DNA of 64,000 bases, taken from assembly GCF_022828475.1 (NCBI RefSeq), contig NZ_CP059557.1, positions 2,294,001 through 2,358,000 of the forward strand, in the 5' to 3' direction. The stretch is from Saccharopolyspora gloriosae. GTDB lineage: Bacteria > Actinomycetota > Actinomycetes > Mycobacteriales > Pseudonocardiaceae. This document shows, in pieces, positions 61,384 to 64,000 of the stretch. The notes beneath the pieces are model-generated. The model searched no databases. It had not been told where the DNA came from and saw nothing but the letters and a program-made list of their open reading frames with translations. The translations under genes were made by a program, and so were the position numbers. Within the stretch, counting starts at the first letter, position 1. Each line of letters opens with the position of its first letter.

Positions 61384-62238
61384 TCACCACTTGGCCAAGT
61401 ATTCGGCCGTTTTCTCGCGCATGTACGTCGAGGATTCGCGGGCGCGGTCCTCCCAGGCGAACACGGCGACGGTCATGGTTCCGTCGAACCCGATCTCACG
61501 AAGCGAGTCGAAGAGCTCGTCCCAGTCGACCTCGCCCTGCCCGATGTCCAAGTGCTGGTGGACGCGGACAGGGGACCCGGGCGGGTTGACGATGTAGCGC
61601 AGCCCGGACGAGGCGGTGTGGTCGAAACTGTCGGCCAGATGCACGTGGGTGAGCAGGTCGCCCGCGTGCCGGACGATGCCCGGCGCGTCGTTGCCCATGT
61701 GGAACGTGTGCGGCGCGCAGTACAGGAATTGCACGTTCGGCGAGTTGATGCCGCGGATCATGTCGACCGCCACGTGCCCGTCCTCGACGAAGTCGTCCGG
61801 GTGCGGTTCAAGCTTGAGCGCGATCCCCTCCCGTTCGAAGATCGGCAGCAACTCCTCCATCGACTTGAAGAATTTGCCCTCGCTGCGGCTTGATTCCTCG
61901 GGCCTGCCGTTGAACTCGGAGACCATCGCGTCGACGCCGAGCAGCGAAGTGACCTCGATGGCCCGTTTCCAATACCGGACCGCGGCCTCCCGTTCCTCCT
62001 CGTCGGGGCCGGACCAGCGGTACAGCGGCAGCACCGAAGAGATGCCGACTCCGGCCGCGTCGAGTTCCCGCCGGAACCGGCGGAGGGTCTCGTCGTCGAT
62101 CCGCGGGTGGCGGAAGAACGGCAGCACGTCCTCGCGCGGCGAGAGTTCGATCCACTCGTAGCCGAGTTCTGCCACGAGTTTCGGTAGTTCCAGCAGCGGG
62201 GTGAACCGGAACATGTTCGGGTCGATCGCGATCTTCAC
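61384..62238 (-). CDS. TIM-barrel sugar phosphate isomerase/epimerase
   Basis: The 284-residue protein is read from GTG 62238 with a GAGGAG site (MKIAIDPNMFRFTPLLELPK). Metal-site segments typical of the xylose-isomerase-like AP endonuclease 2 fold are LKLEPHPDDF (Glu), FHMGNDAPG and HQHLDIGQGEVDWDELF. Members epimerise, isomerise or dehydrate inosose and keto-sugars (IolE, IolH, IolI). The precise reaction is not readable. It lies 15-18 nt upstream of the porter gene. Confidence 0.88.
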   Translation of the reverse strand: MKIAIDPNMFRFTPLLELPKLVAELGYEWIELSPREDVLPFFRHPRIDDETLRRFRRELDAAGVGISSVLPLYRWSGPDEEEREAAVRYWKRAIEVTSLLGVDAMVSEFNGRPEESSRSEGKFFKSMEELLPIFEREGIALKLEPHPDDFVEDGHVAVDMIRGINSPNVQFLYCAPHTFHMGNDAPGIVRHAGDLLTHVHLADSFDHTASSGLRYIVNPPGSPVRVHQHLDIGQGEVDWDELFDSLREIGFDGTMTVAVFAWEDRARESSTYMREKTAEYLAKW

Positions 62239-62272
62239 CAGTTCTCCTCGGTCGATTCCGTGACGGATGCGG

Positions 62273-63283
62273 TCAGGCGTAGAGCTCGGGGCGTTCGACG
62301 AGGGTGACCTCGGTCCGGGAACCGGATCGCTGCGCCGCCACGCCCGCTTCGCAAGCCGCCGCGGCGGCGTATCCATCCCAGGCGGAGGCTCCGTCGATGC
62401 CACCGGATCGGGCCGCCCGCACCCAGTGCTGGAACTCGGCGTCGAACGCCTGCCGGAACCGCGGGCGGAAATCGGCGGCGACGCCCCCGCCCCAGCGGCC
62501 GGCGTGGTGCGTGCGCATCCCGCTGTCCCCGCCGACCAGGGCGGTGCCGTTCTCGCAGACCGCTTCGCAGCGGACCTGGTAGCCGAATCCGCAGTTCACG
62601 AAGATCTCGACGTCGACGAGCACACCACCGGCGGTCTCGATCGTCACGATCTGCGGGACGCCGGCTTCGGTGCTCGCAACGAGTCCTTGCTGCCGGACGG
62701 ACACCGCGGTGATCTCCGCGTCGAGCAGCCATCTGGTGGTGTCGAACTCGTGCACCACCGAGTCGGTGATCAGCATTTCGGTGCTGAATCCGGGTGGTCG
62801 CGCGGGATTCCGATGCGCGCAGTGCAACAGCAACGTGCGGCCGAGTTCGCCGGCGTCCAGTAATTCCTTGAGGTTCAGGTATTCCGGGTCGAATCGCCGC
62901 ATGAAGCCGATCTGGATGAGCTTGCGGCCGCGGGCCGCTTCGGCTTGCACGACCCGCAGCGAGGACACGGGGTCGGGGGTGAGCGGCTTCTCGCACAGCA
63001 CGGGGATGCCGCGTTGCACCGCCGCCAGCAGCAGCGGTTCGTGGGCGGGGCCGGGCGAAGCGATCACCACGGCGTCCACATCGGACGATTCGATGACGGC
63101 CAGCGGGTCGGCCTCGGCTCGTGCGCCGTCGACGCCGTCGACCGCGCGCTCGGCCCGCTCGATGTCGGGGTCGCCGACGGCGACCAGGCGGGCGCCGCTG
63201 AGGCGTTGGTGGATGCGGGCGGCGTGGTCGGAGCCCATCATTCCGGCTCCGACCACGCCGACCCGGAGGTCGTGCTCGCTCAT
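62273..63283 (-). CDS. Gfo/Idh/MocA oxidoreductase, IolG-like (second copy)
   Basis: The 336-residue protein starts at ATG 63283 with an AGGAGAA site. LRVGVVGAGMMGSDHAARIH is the Rossmann motif, VLCEKPLTPDP the catalytic Lys region, and TDSVVHEFDTTRWLLDA the active-site His/Asp segment. It aligns better with bacterial myo-inositol 2-dehydrogenases (DHAARI and GFMRRFDPEY motifs) than the copy at 58915. Two different dehydrogenases in one cluster fit use of more than one inositol isomer, which is inference. Confidence 0.9.
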   Translation of the reverse strand: MSEHDLRVGVVGAGMMGSDHAARIHQRLSGARLVAVGDPDIERAERAVDGVDGARAEADPLAVIESSDVDAVVIASPGPAHEPLLLAAVQRGIPVLCEKPLTPDPVSSLRVVQAEAARGRKLIQIGFMRRFDPEYLNLKELLDAGELGRTLLLHCAHRNPARPPGFSTEMLITDSVVHEFDTTRWLLDAEITAVSVRQQGLVASTEAGVPQIVTIETAGGVLVDVEIFVNCGFGYQVRCEAVCENGTALVGGDSGMRTHHAGRWGGGVAADFRPRFRQAFDAEFQHWVRAARSGGIDGASAWDGYAAAAACEAGVAAQRSGSRTEVTLVERPELYA

Positions 63284-63417
63284 GAGGTTCTCCTGCGCAT
63301 CGCGCCGTACGCATGACAACGGCACGTGGCGATGTGTGCGGTGACGGTTCGAGAGGACGGCTCGGCGCCGACCGGTCCGTGGAGGGTGCTGCACGCCGGG
63401 TCTTGCCGGGGGAGGCG

Positions 63418-64000
63418 TCAGCGGACGCCTGCTCCGCATCGGGTCAGGTAGTCGCGGGTGCGCCGCGCGATGGGCAGCGGCACTTCCGGTGCGCACGGGT
63501 AGAGGTCCTGTTCGACGATCGCGAACAGGTCGGCGTCGAGTCCGCGAACCGCCTCGATGATCGGTTCCAGGGCAGGAACCCCGTTCGGCGGCTCGCACAT
63601 CACGCCGCGCCGCACCGCCGGGCCGAAGGGCAGATCATCGTCGTGCACCCCGGCGAGCACCTGCGGATCGACCTGCTTGAGATGCAGGTAGCCGATGCGG
63701 CTCGGGTACTTCTCGATCAGCTCCAGGTTGTCCCCGCCGCAGTAGGAGATGTGCCCGGTGTCCAGGCACAACGTCACCAGCGTCGGATCGGTCATCTCCA
63801 GGAACCGTTCGACGTGCTGCTGGGTGTCGACATGGCTGTCGGCGTGCGGGTGGAACTGCAGGCGTAAGCCGAATTCCTCGTACACCGCCTTGGCGAGCCG
63901 GTCGATGCCGGTGCCCAGCGCACGCCAGGAACCGTCGTTGAGCGCGCGATCCTCGAGTTGTTCGCCGGTGGCGGGGTCGCGCCACATTTCGGGGATCACC
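63418..64000 (-). CDS. TIM-barrel sugar isomerase/inosose dehydratase-like, 5' end cut off
   Basis: The gene runs off the right edge; 194 C-terminal residues are visible. LRLQFHPHADSHVDTQQHVE, VTLCLDTGHISYCGGDNLEL and RIGYLHLKQVDPQV form metal-binding strands of the IolE/IolI-type xylose-isomerase-like barrel. IolE dehydrates scyllo-inosose. An in-frame GTG at 63999 is not taken as the start because the N-terminal part of the barrel would be missing. It is separated by 134 bp from the dehydrogenase gene downstream. Confidence 0.87.
   Translation of the reverse strand, partial: VIPEMWRDPATGEQLEDRALNDGSWRALGTGIDRLAKAVYEEFGLRLQFHPHADSHVDTQQHVERFLEMTDPTLVTLCLDTGHISYCGGDNLELIEKYPSRIGYLHLKQVDPQVLAGVHDDDLPFGPAVRRGVMCEPPNGVPALEPIIEAVRGLDADLFAIVEQDLYPCAPEVPLPIARRTRDYLTRCGAGVR

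Overview
The window is very G+C-rich, uses many GTG and TTG starts and is packed with overlapping stop/start junctions (ATGA, GTGA, TTGA). It is chromosomal DNA of a high-G+C actinomycete. Gene order from the left edge to about 20 kb (tlyA, nadK, recN, steA, steB, pyrG, Nudix, xerD, parA, scpA, scpB, rluB, cmk, der) matches the conserved block Rv1694-Rv1713 of Mycobacterium tuberculosis. The accessory genes (DUF5753 XRE regulator, Methyltransf_19 gene, ACT-GNAT fusion) and the hairpin-rich intergenic regions suggest Pseudonocardiales, perhaps Saccharopolyspora-like. The genus is a guess.

Layout. 1-20 kb: conserved housekeeping core covering rRNA methylation, NADP synthesis, recombination repair, cell division (SteA/SteB), CTP synthesis, chromosome dimer resolution and condensation (XerD, ParA-like, ScpAB), pseudouridylation, CMP kinase and Der. 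A KhtT/KhtU-type K+/H+ antiporter pair sits between rluB and cmk. 20-24 kb: a two-component system and an S9 peptidase. 24.5-32.3 kb: a secreted GH43 protein with a beta-helix-like tail, then an operon for surface glycan work (GT2, GtrA, YfhO-like membrane protein, secreted PIG-L deacetylase). 32.4-39.4 kb: a DeoR regulator divergent from a carbohydrate operon (HAD phosphatase, 2-hydroxyacid dehydrogenase, FGGY kinase, DhaK-DhaL kinase, RpiB isomerase, class II aldolase), probably for a tetrose, tetritol or related short sugar. 39.5-47 kb: single-gene units (3-hydroxyacid dehydrogenase, Asp-nucleophile hydrolase, membrane ACT-GNAT acetyltransferase, VOC protein, polyprenyl synthase, TetR and its divergent flavin monooxygenase). 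47.2-48.6 kb: an IS30-family element. 48.7-58.7 kb: NupC transporter, a methyltransferase/small CxxC protein/XRE module, LacI, MFS, SGNH esterase and a PhoD-like phosphatase. 58.9-64 kb: a leftward polyol cluster resembling inositol catabolism (two Gfo/Idh/MocA dehydrogenases, sugar porter, two TIM-barrel isomerases), cut by the right edge.

The most unusual signal is non-coding. A palindromic element of roughly 100-180 bp occurs four times (about 21955, 26596, 42956 and 53037-53213). The copies carry compensatory base changes in their stems, so the fold appears to be conserved. Two copies adjoin an array of mini-hairpins. A second hairpin family (ends GGTGAA...TTCACC) also recurs, and the IS30 element appears to have landed at the centre of such a palindrome.

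Three genes (khtU, the FGGY kinase and the flavin monooxygenase) each break at a run of four or five G or C, and one added base restores the expected C-terminus in every case. The shared pattern points to homopolymer under-calling in the assembly, though real mutation cannot be excluded from sequence alone.
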